Source: Paramoeba atlantica (Eukaryota; Discosea). From it: DNA of 64,000 nucleotides. The notes beneath the pieces are model-generated. The model made no database searches. It was not told the origin of the DNA and worked only from the letters and a program-made list of their open reading frames with translations. Every line of letters starts with the position of its first letter. Within the stretch, counting starts at the first letter, position 1. This document shows, one piece after another, positions 1-10,500 of this stretch. The stretch covers positions 92,912 through 156,911 of the forward strand of contig CDRNVI010000089.1 of NCBI GenBank assembly GCA_977017575.1, in the 5' to 3' direction. Made by a program: the position numbers and the translations under genes.

Positions 1-28
1 TTAAGGGAGCCCATTTCAAGTTCAGAAA

Positions 29-2158
29 TTACTTCGTATAGAAATGAAGACGACCGTATTTTCGCATCATTGATTTCATCTTTCCTTTCTGATAAGTGTT
101 GGACCTTGAAGAGGTATCATCTTGCTTTGAAGTGTTTCGCTTCCGAAGAGTGACTGGAGGAGCATTAGAGAGAGAAAAACTTCTCGAGACATCTCGCAAA
201 TCTAAATCTTCCACCAAAAAAATGTCAGAAAGTGTGTGAGACTGGTACGCATTGAGAAATGCTAGATAAGCTTTTCGACCCGCTCGATGTACAATCGGAT
301 CCTCTTCCATAACTTGTTCCAATGCACTGCGCATGTACTCAGTAGACGACGACCAATCGAAGTCCGTGGATCTGTGCTCAGATATGCTCATACCTTGAGA
401 CCTGAGGTACGAAATAAATCGAAGTTCAAGAGGATCAATAAACAATGTGGCAAGACCAGATTGACAGGCTCTTGCGGTCCTACCGATACGATGGACATAC
501 GCCACAGGATTCACCGGGGGGTCATATTGCAATACCCATGAGACTTTTGGAAAATCAAGACCTCGTGCAGAAACATCAGTTGTAAATAGAGCCATCTCCC
601 CTGGCGATTGAAGGAAAATTTCGTAGGTTGACAAGCGCTGACGGTGCTTCATATCTCCGTGTAACATAAGACATTGGTCATGAAAACCTGAAGAGCCCAT
701 TAACATGCAATGAAATACAGCGCTAGCGCATGTGCTAAAGAAAATAATAATCTTCCCTTTGTCTTCGTCTAATGTTCGCTTTAAGAAAACGAAAAGGGCA
801 ATCAGACGTTCATCTCGGGGTACGACAATATACGTTTGCTGCAATCGCCTTGGAACCAAACCTTCTTTTGCCATTTCCTTTTCCTTAGTTCCTTTAAGAA
901 AATCAATTCTCGATAATTTTTCAGCTTCGTCCTTTGTTTTTGTAGAAGTAAACATAGAACCATCTGTAAGAAGTCTGACGCAACCGGATAATGTGGTAGC
1001 CACAAGTAAAGGGGGATAAAAGTCGGGTTGCATAGCCTCGGGTAGAATGTGACGAACGAAATCTATAGTTCGCGTGTTAGTAGCGCTGAAAAACATATAC
1101 TGAGTGCAATGCATTCGTATGCGGCTCATTATTGAGTGCATTATTAATCTGTTACTTGGTTGAAGCATGCAGTCAGCTTCGTCGAAAACCAACGTTCGAA
1201 TGCTTTGAAGGCTCCACAAGTTGTATTCAGATTCGACTAAATGGTGCTGAAGTCGACCTGGAGTAGCGACAATAAGATGAGAACTTGGGAGACGTTCGGC
1301 TTCCGAGCGTACATTGGTGCCACCTGTTAGTGTAACAATACGCAAAGGATAGGGATCATGTAATTTAGAAGTGGATTTGTGCGCTTTGTCAGATAGTGTA
1401 CCAACATTCGTATCATCTTTGTCAGGCACTGGTGCAATAAGAGAGATGCCTACTCCAGAAATCTGATTAGCCAGTTCTTTTGTCGGCGACAGAACCACAG
1501 ATTGATAATTGTTTGCATACAGGTTATCGATGACAGGCAATAAATATGCAATCGTTTTTCCTGAGCCTGTAGGAGCATGTCCCAGAACATGATAACCGTT
1601 GATAATAAGAGGCATGCATAACTTTTGAATAGGACTAGGAGCAGAATGCATCAAAGAAATATTTTGCAAAAGAAAAGAGGACCGAATACCAAAATCCTGC
1701 CACTCTTTTACAAACGAATGCTCGGGAACCACATGGTCAACTGGCGATTTAGAACATGTGCTATTTCCATCTTTCATAGTTTCCTGTGAGGTAGCCTTAT
1801 CGACATGATCCACAAGACTCTCACTTATTGAACTTTCCATTTGAAGTTCCACTCGTAGTCTACTGGCCTCCGTAAATTTCTTTTGGCGCTTACGATTTTT
1901 AGAAAAATTATTTTCTGATAATTCGTCAGATGAAAGATCATCAGTGTCGAATGACTTGGCCGTACCTCCGCGAGGAGTGCAGTACCTTTGCATAGCGCTA
2001 TCATCTAGTATGGCATTTCTTTCACTCCTCTTCATTGATTTTGAAGAAGTAAGCATTTCATCGCTGTGATACAAGTCATCATCCATGCCCGAAAGTGTTT
2101 TTCGAGTACTATTCTCTATTCGCAGTCGAAGACGCTTTCTTTTGCCTTTGGTTCCCAT
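29..2158 (-). CDS. DEAD-box RNA helicase, DDX31/Dbp7-like
   Basis: About 709 residues. Helicase motifs appear in order: APTGSGKT (about residue 197), PTKELA, TPGRL, DEAD (about 326), SAT (about 358), then TDVSARGLD and HRIGRTARA (about 558). The segment LQQTYIVVP before the second helicase domain and the C-terminal region around AYQSH and SFSLSNAPP match the DUF4217-type tail of nucleolar helicases. Within these, the TDVSARGLDFPKVSWVLQY stretch is closest to Dbp7/DDX31, which acts in 60S subunit assembly; Has1 or Spb4 relatives are less likely. The N-terminus is basic (GKRKRLRLR), fitting nucleolar targeting. The open frame extends six codons upstream only through a TTG, so the ATG at 2158 is taken as the start. 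The acidic and serine-rich stretch at residues 30-150 is probably disordered. Confidence 0.85.
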   Translation of the reverse strand: MGTKGKRKRLRLRIENSTRKTLSGMDDDLYHSDEMLTSSKSMKRSERNAILDDSAMQRYCTPRGGTAKSFDTDDLSSDELSENNFSKNRKRQKKFTEASRLRVELQMESSISESLVDHVDKATSQETMKDGNSTCSKSPVDHVVPEHSFVKEWQDFGIRSSFLLQNISLMHSAPSPIQKLCMPLIINGYHVLGHAPTGSGKTIAYLLPVIDNLYANNYQSVVLSPTKELANQISGVGISLIAPVPDKDDTNVGTLSDKAHKSTSKLHDPYPLRIVTLTGGTNVRSEAERLPSSHLIVATPGRLQHHLVESEYNLWSLQSIRTLVFDEADCMLQPSNRLIMHSIMSRIRMHCTQYMFFSATNTRTIDFVRHILPEAMQPDFYPPLLVATTLSGCVRLLTDGSMFTSTKTKDEAEKLSRIDFLKGTKEKEMAKEGLVPRRLQQTYIVVPRDERLIALFVFLKRTLDEDKGKIIIFFSTCASAVFHCMLMGSSGFHDQCLMLHGDMKHRQRLSTYEIFLQSPGEMALFTTDVSARGLDFPKVSWVLQYDPPVNPVAYVHRIGRTARACQSGLATLFIDPLELRFISYLRSQGMSISEHRSTDFDWSSSTEYMRSALEQVMEEDPIVHRAGRKAYLAFLNAYQSHTLSDIFLVEDLDLRDVSRSFSLSNAPPVTLRKRNTSKQDDTSSRSNTYQKGKMKSMMRKYGRLHFYTK

Positions 2159-2485
2159 TGAAAATTTTAAGTTCAAGAATCGTAGTTAATGGGTCCGCTA
2201 AAACTATAATATAGCGTTTCAAATTTCGAAAATACTAAAACAAAAATTCAGAGATAAAAACACACGTACAAATTATTTATAGATTTTAAAATAAAAAAAA
2301 ATAAAAGGAAATCGGCTTTACTTTCAGACAAACATGTACAGAAGGGTGAATACAGAAATTACGTATTCTGTTAAACAGAATACATAGTTTGTGATCAAAT
2401 TACAATGTAATTTACTGCAATAAAAAAGCAAGCGATAAAAGAAAGCAGATGTTACCAAAATCTAAGAATCAAGGAAAAACAAATC
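2159..2485. other. Intergenic spacer, AT-rich
   Basis: AT-rich spacer with A-runs between the helicase and the Zim17-like gene. I see no gene or repeat. In a directional cluster it should hold the 3' UTR of the right-hand gene and the 5' UTR of the left-hand one. Confidence 0.5.
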
Positions 2486-3076
2486 CTACGATGTTATGCG
2501 TTGCATACTTTCTCCCCTCTTTCTTAAAACGTCCTCTATAGTTCCCTTCTCATTTTCGAACCATCCAAGATGATCAGCTAACAAGTGCTTTCCTCTACAT
2601 CCTGGACATTGTACAATGACTATACCATGGTAGTAAGATCGTTTGGAGAAACGCTTAACGGATCGCGTTTCACATTTGGTACACGTAAACGCCATCAGCA
2701 ACTCTCCAGAAGATGGACCCACACCCTTATCGCCCAACCGTTTCGATGTTGTTGACTTACTTTCCGAGGAAAGACCCGAGCAGTTGTTTATCTCTGCATC
2801 TAAAGACTGAGTTGAGTCTTCCGGACATTGCTGTACAGGTGCTTTATAATTCCTAAGATCATATGATTCATGATCAGACCCTTTTAGGGCTGCGTGAAAT
2901 AATTTCTGGTCGTCTAGGCAGATAGTTGAAGGAAAACTATTCGATGAACGCGATTCCGCATCTGGACGGGATGAATGAGACGCAATAACGGGAGCCTTGC
3001 AATATGATCGTAGCTGTGAGCGCTGTACTAAATGCGAAATTCTGTTTAGGGATGAAGCTAGTACTTTAGAGAACAT
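2486..3076 (-). CDS. DNL-type zinc finger protein (Zim17/Tim15/Hep1), mitochondrial Hsp70 escort
   Basis: About 196 residues. The C-terminal half carries the zinc ribbon with CTKC (about residue 132) and CPGC (about 156), the stretch SYYHGIVIVQCPGC, and ADHLGWF, where the family's DNL signature reads DHL. This family keeps mitochondrial Hsp70 soluble for protein import. The N-terminus (MFSKVLASSLNRISHL, Arg/Ser-rich, no acids) looks like a matrix targeting signal, with a long unconserved linker before the zinc domain. The first ATG of the frame is at 3076; the frame reaches two codons further only by TTG. Confidence 0.85.
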   Translation of the reverse strand: MFSKVLASSLNRISHLVQRSQLRSYCKAPVIASHSSRPDAESRSSNSFPSTICLDDQKLFHAALKGSDHESYDLRNYKAPVQQCPEDSTQSLDAEINNCSGLSSESKSTTSKRLGDKGVGPSSGELLMAFTCTKCETRSVKRFSKRSYYHGIVIVQCPGCRGKHLLADHLGWFENEKGTIEDVLRKRGESMQRITS

Positions 3077-3262
3077 GAACAAATAAAGAGAAACAATGAT
3101 CAGCTAAAAACTATTTTTTTATGCTGTCAACCGATTACTTCTCAAAAAGTTTTGTAAGTCTGTTTCTCGCTCAATATTTATGTAGGAGCCTGTTGCAACA
3201 TTAAAAAACAAGTTTTACTACTCCACACAATGTCATTCGACTTCTCATATCTTTAAGTCTTT

Positions 3263-3643
3263 TTAATAATCATTCGGGTTTGACATATCCGCACCTAATT
3301 TCCACCACGCCAAGGTGTAGTACATGTGCAAGTCTGATTGCCTTTGGTCGCTTTCCAGATCATCCCAGCCATCGCCGTCTCGAGGCCATATGTGCATTGT
3401 GCGATAGTGTGTAAAATACCACGGCAAATTTTTATCCATTTTTTTGATAAATCCCGGATTCTCAAGTCCATGCGGAAACTCTCCCCTGGTGGGTAAATCG
3501 AAATCTGCGTAGCGCATATGAAAATTAAAGAAGCGTAACGATGTGGAGTACAAGAGCGCGTGGTTTGGTCGACTGTGACAATTACGAAACAATGGACTAG
3601 AAAAAAATTGGCTGGAAGCACGAAATTTAGACATGTGATTCAT
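3263..3643 (-). CDS. Small conserved-looking mitochondrial protein, function unknown
   Basis: 126 residues with an ATG start. The first 35 residues are rich in Ser, Arg, Phe and His and poor in acids, like a mitochondrial presequence. The rest is aromatic and charged (PWYFTHYRTMHIWPRDGDG) with no hydrophobic span long enough for a clear membrane helix. Size and composition recall small accessory subunits of respiratory complexes, but I recognise no family. It is counted as a gene because it is evenly spaced between two solid genes on the same strand and its composition is protein-like. Confidence 0.6.
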   Translation of the reverse strand: MNHMSKFRASSQFFSSPLFRNCHSRPNHALLYSTSLRFFNFHMRYADFDLPTRGEFPHGLENPGFIKKMDKNLPWYFTHYRTMHIWPRDGDGWDDLESDQRQSDLHMYYTLAWWKLGADMSNPNDY

Positions 3644-3897
3644 GGTGTATCAGGCGAAAGATAAAAATAGAAGAGTGATATACAACGTTCATGTAAGCAT
3701 GTGAGAACATGCATGTGTATAAACATATAATTTATAAATATTTGTGCAATACAAACGTATACGCGTAAGCATACGTACACATACGAATACACGTACTATA
3801 CGTAGTCCCTAGTAGTAGGTGTAAGATATAAGTTTGTTCCTTCAACCATTTAGAAGTATGACCATTCCTGTTACGTGCTTTATGTGTTTATTGCGGA

Positions 3898-5454
3898 TCA
3901 AAGATTCCGGCAAATATTCCTCATACCATCGTATACAAGACCATTAGGCATAATTACTCCCGTTCGGGTCAAAAGTTTTTGAGCTTCCTGTGCAGCGAAT
4001 CCACCTAAAATACTAGAAACAGAGTCAACACAACCAACGTTCTCTTGATAAAGCCGTGACAGATATTCATGTAAATTATGATTAAAAAGATTGGAGCAAG
4101 CACGAACCTCCGCATCCCTCTGCTTTGTGAACGCATCCGCTGCATTGGGTGCTTTGAACACAGCAGTATTTCGAAAATCAGCAAAGCCGGTGTCCAAAAG
4201 TAAAAAGAGGGCTACGAGGGGGTCAATATTAGTGAGTGAATCAGAGGCCATGGAAGCGTTGTCTTCAGCAATGCATCCTTCGAAGGAGGAAATACATTCA
4301 AAAATACTGGTAGAAGATTCGCAAATATGTAAGCGGTGGGCGTTTCGACAGTACAATTGCGCGTACTTCCGTAGTTTGATAGGATCAACGAAAGATAAAA
4401 TATGTTTTTTGGCCTGTTGAACTACGACTTCTACGTCTTCATTATGTTTCGTAGAATATATGTTTCTAAGCTGAATATAGACTTGAGCATCGCATTCTAT
4501 GTCATGGAGTAGACCCGAGTGTGGTAACAAATTTTTAGAATTGTAAAAATCCCGTATGCTTCGAAGAACAGCAATTGATTCATTCTTAGGGGTATCGAGT
4601 GATACGTGCGAAAATACGGTTTGAGTGTTCTCGGTCAACTGTGGTGTGGTTAACTGATGTTTGTGCTTCAAAATTTCCCGAGCAGCAAAGGGATGAGTCT
4701 GCTCTTCGTTTTCGAATTCGATACTGCTCAAAGTTTTAGATTTCGAAAAAATAATATAGGCTACAATCGGCCACGGAAGAATGTTTGATGTCTTCAAATT
4801 TTTACTTTCATGTACAACTTTTGAATGATGCTCGATAAATTTGACTAAAGCCGGGAAAGGATTATCCAATCTAAGATCCCAATACTCCTCATCACGATAG
4901 GAATCAACAACCACAACAGGGGGAATTTGGACTTGAAGACACCCGAAAAAGCCGAGAGATCTCACATATAACAAAGGAACGCATTGCATAGAGACCGCCA
5001 AAGCAATTTGAAAAAGAGATTTTCGCTCAACATCCCCGCAGAGAACAAGAGAAAATTCGTCGAACGTGCTGACATTTTCAGAAATCCATTCAGCTGGGTC
5101 ACGAAGCACGGCATGCGACATACATGACGTGTTCAAGCCCGCAAGAAAATCTCGTGAAGCCTGGGCACGAAAACAACCCTCTTGCATATCGCCGAAACTA
5201 ATAACAGAAGACAGATCGTCCGGCGTACAGAACCTCTCATCTACAATGCAAAACGAACCCAAGCCTGCAAGAACAAGACATCGAAGTGCTTCACACGCTG
5301 CAGCACTTATTCCCAAGAGATAAACAGTAGAGAGAGAGAGTCGATTCTGAGCTTCCTCCCCCCACAAGACAATTTGTCTGTCATAAAGATCTTGCTGATG
5401 CTCTGATAAATAGGTTTGGTAAGTTTGAATGCTGGATCCGCTCTGACATTTCAT
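3898..5454 (-). CDS. NAE1: NEDD8-activating enzyme E1 regulatory subunit (NAE1/APPBP1/ULA1)
   Basis: About 518 residues, the family's usual length. LYDRQIVLWGEEAQ at the N-terminus and the LAGLGSF/VDERF segment form the adenylation-like Rossmann fold of the regulatory E1 half. DLRLDNPFPAL followed by LPWPIVAYI is characteristic of NAE1. The C-terminus ILGGFAAQEAQKLLT plus VYDGM matches the end of the fold. The protein pairs with UBA3 to activate NEDD8 for cullin modification; it has no catalytic cysteine of its own, as expected. The ATG at 5454 is chosen; two earlier codons are open only through TTG. Confidence 0.88.
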   Translation of the reverse strand: MKCQSGSSIQTYQTYLSEHQQDLYDRQIVLWGEEAQNRLSLSTVYLLGISAAACEALRCLVLAGLGSFCIVDERFCTPDDLSSVISFGDMQEGCFRAQASRDFLAGLNTSCMSHAVLRDPAEWISENVSTFDEFSLVLCGDVERKSLFQIALAVSMQCVPLLYVRSLGFFGCLQVQIPPVVVVDSYRDEEYWDLRLDNPFPALVKFIEHHSKVVHESKNLKTSNILPWPIVAYIIFSKSKTLSSIEFENEEQTHPFAAREILKHKHQLTTPQLTENTQTVFSHVSLDTPKNESIAVLRSIRDFYNSKNLLPHSGLLHDIECDAQVYIQLRNIYSTKHNEDVEVVVQQAKKHILSFVDPIKLRKYAQLYCRNAHRLHICESSTSIFECISSFEGCIAEDNASMASDSLTNIDPLVALFLLLDTGFADFRNTAVFKAPNAADAFTKQRDAEVRACSNLFNHNLHEYLSRLYQENVGCVDSVSSILGGFAAQEAQKLLTRTGVIMPNGLVYDGMRNICRNL

Positions 5455-5732
5455 TAACAATCTGCAATCGAGTTCTCTGCTCTGCTATCTTCCAATCTCA
5501 TGCTACTCCCAGAAGAATATTCCTGTAACACTGGATCACCTGATGAAATAAAAGTTTATAAGCGTGGATTAGTACTTATGAATTACTTTACAGCCTGTAT
5601 TACAAGTAATGTAGGTTCTCTACGAGTTGAAAAGACGCGACCTTACTCCAATAGTTCCAGATCGCAAACTTGATGTCGAAGGTTCATAAATGCACCTCAC
5701 CAAAACATCAAAAATAGAACAACGCCGTATCA

Positions 5733-7217
5733 TTACATTAATTTCAAATACAGCGTTTCAATTTTGCGAAAAAGGTTGTGTACTTCAGTTCTTTTCATTC
5801 CTAATGCACATGCTAAAGAGAGGTATGGTATCCCATCGGAGTGATCTACATAATCCATATGAAAATCACAATTTTTGTACGAATATGAACCAGAGTGAGC
5901 GCCATAGTTCTGAAACGTAATACATTCAATACATTTTGAACCGGAATCTTTCCCCACCACTCGGGTGCCTGTGACACCGTTGCGAAATAATCTGCTCCCA
6001 AGATTTCGGCAGGCCTCGTCTGTGGGTAAATGTGTAAGAGTAAGTCCGAAGGAAATGTCGTTCTTGGGATGAATCCATGCATTTTCCTTTAACCGCGCAG
6101 CTGTACGTCTTAGACAATCCAAAAACTCAAATAAAACAGTCTGACGGGCGTCCCACAGCTCGCGTACTCCAGATTTGCCAAGCTGCAGGAGAGTGATAAA
6201 AACATCAAGAGTTGGTGAGATACTTGCTCTTCCAGGATAGGTGCTGCATATCTCTTGAATAGTCTCAGGATTACTGGACGCAAGAATAGAACCTCCCACC
6301 GGCACCAAAAGATTTTTATCAGTACTTTGTACTAAAACGTCGATGCGCCCGCCATTAGAGCTCATCCCGGCATTAATTCGTTTCATTGTTTCGCGGCTTT
6401 GAAGTCCGTAGGCATTATTCACGACGTGTGGAAGATTAAATTCACTACAAAGGCGCGACAAGAGCAGGACGTCATCAGGAAGACGCGGAGCAAAACAAGA
6501 CGTGGTACTCAACAGGCACAATATGTTTTCCTCGCCTAGAATACGAATATGTCGTCTCACTTCGGCAACATCGGTTGCCAAAAAGTGAGCATCCTCTTCC
6601 GAAAAGCAGGTTTTTGGATTCGAATTTGCAGATGGAGTAAGAGGAATGACCGCGGGAACAAGTCCTGCGCAAAATATGCTCTTTAAGCATGATTTCTGAT
6701 CGATTCGAGGCCAAAGAACAAATTTCTTGTTCGAATGGCTCTTAGAACGCAGAAAGTTCAGAACGAGTGTTAACGACATCCCAGTGCAAAGGGGTACTAT
6801 GCATGCCTCTTTGACGTAAGTGCAACCTAAAGATTTCTGAAAAAAAGAAACGACAAGCCGGTTCGTCAGCCTTTGTAACAAAGAGGAACCAGCTGCCTTT
6901 GGTTGGTCTTCCGTTAGGTACCCAGACCTTCCCATGCCGTGCGCTAAGTAGAAGTGGCGTCGTCGAACAAGAGAACTAAGCACGCGGCCCTCACGTTCCC
7001 CTCCTCCCACATGATGTAAAAAATTGTTGCTATCCTGAGAGGATAGGAAGTGCAGAAAGCGCTCTATGGCTAACTCGGACCACCCATCCTCCGGGAGGGA
7101 ACGTTGTGAAATGAGAGATTGAAAAGAGCGATGCATCGCGATTGACCCTTCAATCCCCGCACGAGAGATGTTTTCTTGTACCAAAGAATCATCAAAGAAG
7201 GAAAGTGATTCGTGCAT
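5733..7217 (-). CDS. SEPSECS: O-phosphoseryl-tRNA(Sec) selenium transferase (SepSecS)
   Basis: About 494 residues. SepSecS converts phosphoseryl-tRNA(Sec) to selenocysteinyl-tRNA(Sec) with PLP and selenophosphate. Diagnostic stretches: DSNNFLHHVGGGEREGRV, HGMGRSGYL, QPKAAGSSLL, WPRIDQKSC, STTSCFAPR, and the PLP-lysine motif STDKNLLVPVGG (Lys near residue 300). YPGRASISPTLDV also matches. The frame begins with TTG 17 codons further out; the first ATG (7217, reading MHESLSFFDD) is preferred. Its presence implies that the organism makes selenoproteins. The C-terminus is shorter than in animals and ends after the small domain. Confidence 0.93.
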   Translation of the reverse strand: MHESLSFFDDSLVQENISRAGIEGSIAMHRSFQSLISQRSLPEDGWSELAIERFLHFLSSQDSNNFLHHVGGGEREGRVLSSLVRRRHFYLAHGMGRSGYLTEDQPKAAGSSLLQRLTNRLVVSFFQKSLGCTYVKEACIVPLCTGMSLTLVLNFLRSKSHSNKKFVLWPRIDQKSCLKSIFCAGLVPAVIPLTPSANSNPKTCFSEEDAHFLATDVAEVRRHIRILGEENILCLLSTTSCFAPRLPDDVLLLSRLCSEFNLPHVVNNAYGLQSRETMKRINAGMSSNGGRIDVLVQSTDKNLLVPVGGSILASSNPETIQEICSTYPGRASISPTLDVFITLLQLGKSGVRELWDARQTVLFEFLDCLRRTAARLKENAWIHPKNDISFGLTLTHLPTDEACRNLGSRLFRNGVTGTRVVGKDSGSKCIECITFQNYGAHSGSYSYKNCDFHMDYVDHSDGIPYLSLACALGMKRTEVHNLFRKIETLYLKLM

Positions 7218-7556
7218 ATTCACTAGATCATACGTTTCATTAATTGATAGATTCAGACACGTGGACAATAATCAATAGCAGTAATTCTTCAATAACAGCA
7301 AGACAGTGATTATTCTAAATTTACATAAAAAAACAGCAATGTGCTTTTGCAAGAATACATTCTCTTTAATTTCTGTAAAAGAGAAATCAAGCGCATTGAA
7401 CACTCAATACACAGTACAAGACTGTAAGATGTTCTACTGTATACAAAAAACACGAAATATGTCAAAAAACATAAACTACAAAATCATACCCCTAATGGAT
7501 CTTTCGTTCTATTTCAACACCACCACTCCGCACCACTATCCTATCCACCTCTCTTT

Positions 7557-10500
7557 TCACCAAAACGGACACCACCCCACATACGCCACACACAAATTAT
7601 CCACCGAAGTCGCCTCCTCAATTAACCGTTGTACCTGTTGACCCACCTCTAACCCCCGAAAACTATTCGAACTCGTTAACAACCCCCCCATATTCTCCCC
7701 TCCAGGAGAACCACTACCCCCATCCCCCTCCACCCTCATTCCCCCACCCCCCCTATTTCCTTTATTCCCCCCCTCCTCCTCACCTCCCCCTAGCCACCCC
7801 CTTCCCCCCAACCCCATCCCCATCCCCCCATACCCCCATGTCGGCATCCCTATCCCTACCCCTCCCCCCCCTCCCCCCAGCATCGTGTGCGTGGACTCCA
7901 CATACGAGGTCCCGAGAAAGATCGGTCCCGGTCGCTCACAGTACGACATCATCGGGTGCAGCACCCCGCGGCCGTCGAACACCCCGGGGGACCCGGAGCG
8001 GGGGCTCTCCGTCTGCTGCGGCACACACCCCGGGGCCTCCGCCCCCCCCCGCGGGGGCCAGGGGGCGTGGAAGTCGGTGCCGTGGAGCTTGTCCCGCACC
8101 CGGCGCAGGACGCGCCTCGCGGTCTTGTTCTTCCCGCTCATGCCGTAGGTCACGCGGAGGAGCGCCATGAAGGACTCGGGTTGCTCCCCGACGCCCTTGA
8201 GGAAGAGGAGGGGGTCGTGGGGGTAGAGGCGGCAGGCGGCCTTGAAGACGCGGACGGCGGAGAGGAAGGCGGGGTGGAAGGAGGTGAGGGTTTGGGTGAG
8301 GAGGTCGTGGATGCGGTTGAGGAGGGAGGGGAGGGAGGGGTGGGGGGGTGCGGGGGGTGGGGGGGTGTCGGCCTCGGGACTGCTGTGGTGGGGGGGAGCG
8401 TGGGGGTCGGTGGGTTTCTCGGATAAAAGAATTCGAGAACGAGAGGGACCTGTGGAACAGATCGGGACAGGAGAGTGTTCGGAAGTTTCCATGAAGTTAG
8501 GCTCTTCATCCTCCAAAGAAGGCTCTGGACCATCGGTGGGATCATTTGTAACGGCGTTAGTTTCTAGAGGGTTCTCCTCCTCAAAGTGTAGAGTACTGTT
8601 GCACTTGTTTTCTGATAAGTCGTCAGCCGTGAATCGAGCTGTGGGAGAGGTCAACCGACTTCCCGACCTGCTTGAAGGTTTTTCAGATAATGATTTGGTA
8701 TTCGTCACCTTAAAACGTGTCTCTGGGTCCCGAGATTGCGTACCTGTGTGCTCTGATGATGTAGACGTTTCTAAATGGGAAGACAGGGAGAGCGCCTCCA
8801 TTTTATCAACTGTATCTTGTAACCCAACCGCCCTCGGAGATGTAGCACCCAAAGTGTCCCAGTGTTGTAAACAATATTGGTGCAAGCGTACCATGTCAGT
8901 TGCATCCAGATTCTCGAGCTTGACTGAGGAATGTTCATTTTCAGAGTTTTTTGTCAATGCCTTCTCTTTTGGCATCAGAAGCTTTTTCGCGTGGTGCTTA
9001 AACTCCTTTTCACGATAAGATCGTGAAATAAGTTCATCAGTGGGCATTAAGGAAAACTTTTCAACTGCGTTCAATAAGGATGCCTCGTCAATGGTAGCCG
9101 CTCCAGGAGTTTTAGTCGCTGGAGGGCCAGATGGGTCATCATCAAATTCAAGGACCTCAACTGTCTTTTTTGCTGCTTCCCTGGCGGCATCTACTGTGGT
9201 TGAACTTTCATAGAGGGTATCCAGACGCCAACTCAGCAGAGGGTCATGCGCAAAAGTTTCCAAAAGAGAGGTTACGGAATCTTTGTGTTTACGAAGCGCG
9301 GTCATGACTCTTTCACAGATGTGCTTAAAAGTTCCATCAAGACCGCACGCCTCCATAGCCCCTACCAACATACGCGTTAGACGAAAAGGAACCTTTTCAG
9401 GAAATTTTTCTCGCGCCATAGCTACCTCAAAACAATCTCCAAAGTCAATGTGAACAACATTTCCACTGCTATGAATCATTATGTTGTTCAAATGGCGATC
9501 ACCGAGACCTAAGACATAGCCTACCATCGACATCATTGCCATCGTTCGAATATAATTCGTGCGGTATTCAATCCAATTTTCACTCGTGTCATTACGTTCC
9601 CAAAAGAGCAACCGAAGATCACTTGTGGGGGTGTTGTCTAGAACATGCTGAAGATAGTCGCGCTTCTTGGCGAAGGGTAGGTCACTGAAGTCATTGATGT
9701 GCTTTAGATCTCCCAATTGCGTTAATAAATTAACTTCAAGCATAAGACTCGTCCCGCTGCCTTGTCGATACGAAGTGATCATTTGATACACTGTCTCAGT
9801 ATTTTCAATCCATTGAATCAAACCGACGTTTTCAGAGAGCGGCATGACGCTATACGTGGAAATAGAAAGTCCAGCGGGCAGCTGGGGGCTTACGGCAAAA
9901 AACGAATTTAATAGCGTAAACAGTTGCATCACACGTTCGTCCATGCGCAAATCCTCGTGCCCTTTTAGAAGAAATTTGTATTCATACCCATTTACACCTC
10001 GTAAGGTTACGCGTCGTGGCCGCTGCTTGGACGGAATGATGCGCAGATCTCTGTGAAAACCGGAGAAGAGCAGCGTGGGTCCGTGTGGATTGTAGGTTCC
10101 AGGAATAGGAAGGGTAAAAGTGCGCTCCGCTAGAACACTCGAGTAGTCCTCTAAAGGCACCACTTTAGGAAGTGATTGCACTCTTTCCGTTAAGCGTTGG
10201 TGGACTTGTCGAAGTAGTGTCCAGGCCTCTGCAAAGCGTCCTGCTTCGGTGGCAGGAAGGCTGGCTTCTGTTACCGGTTGTTCCCCTTCTGGAATTTCAA
10301 TCTCGTGCAGGTCGTTGATGCAACGCCAAGCACGTCTTATTAAGGGACCAAGTGTTTTTTGGAAGAGCCTCTCATCCTTTGTCTTTGGGTTATCTAGCAC
10401 GGAATATAGGGGCCCAATGTGCTCCATGTAAAGATCAAGATCTGTACTAGCATCCCCTCGACGCTGTTTTGCAATTGTTTCGATCGCGTTTAGCCAGCGG

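Noticed and set aside
7838-9018. Long plus-strand frames opposite the TOR C-terminus (up to 258 codons)
   Set aside because: They are Gly/Glu/Ser-rich shadows of the low-complexity minus-strand coding DNA and contain no recognisable domain.
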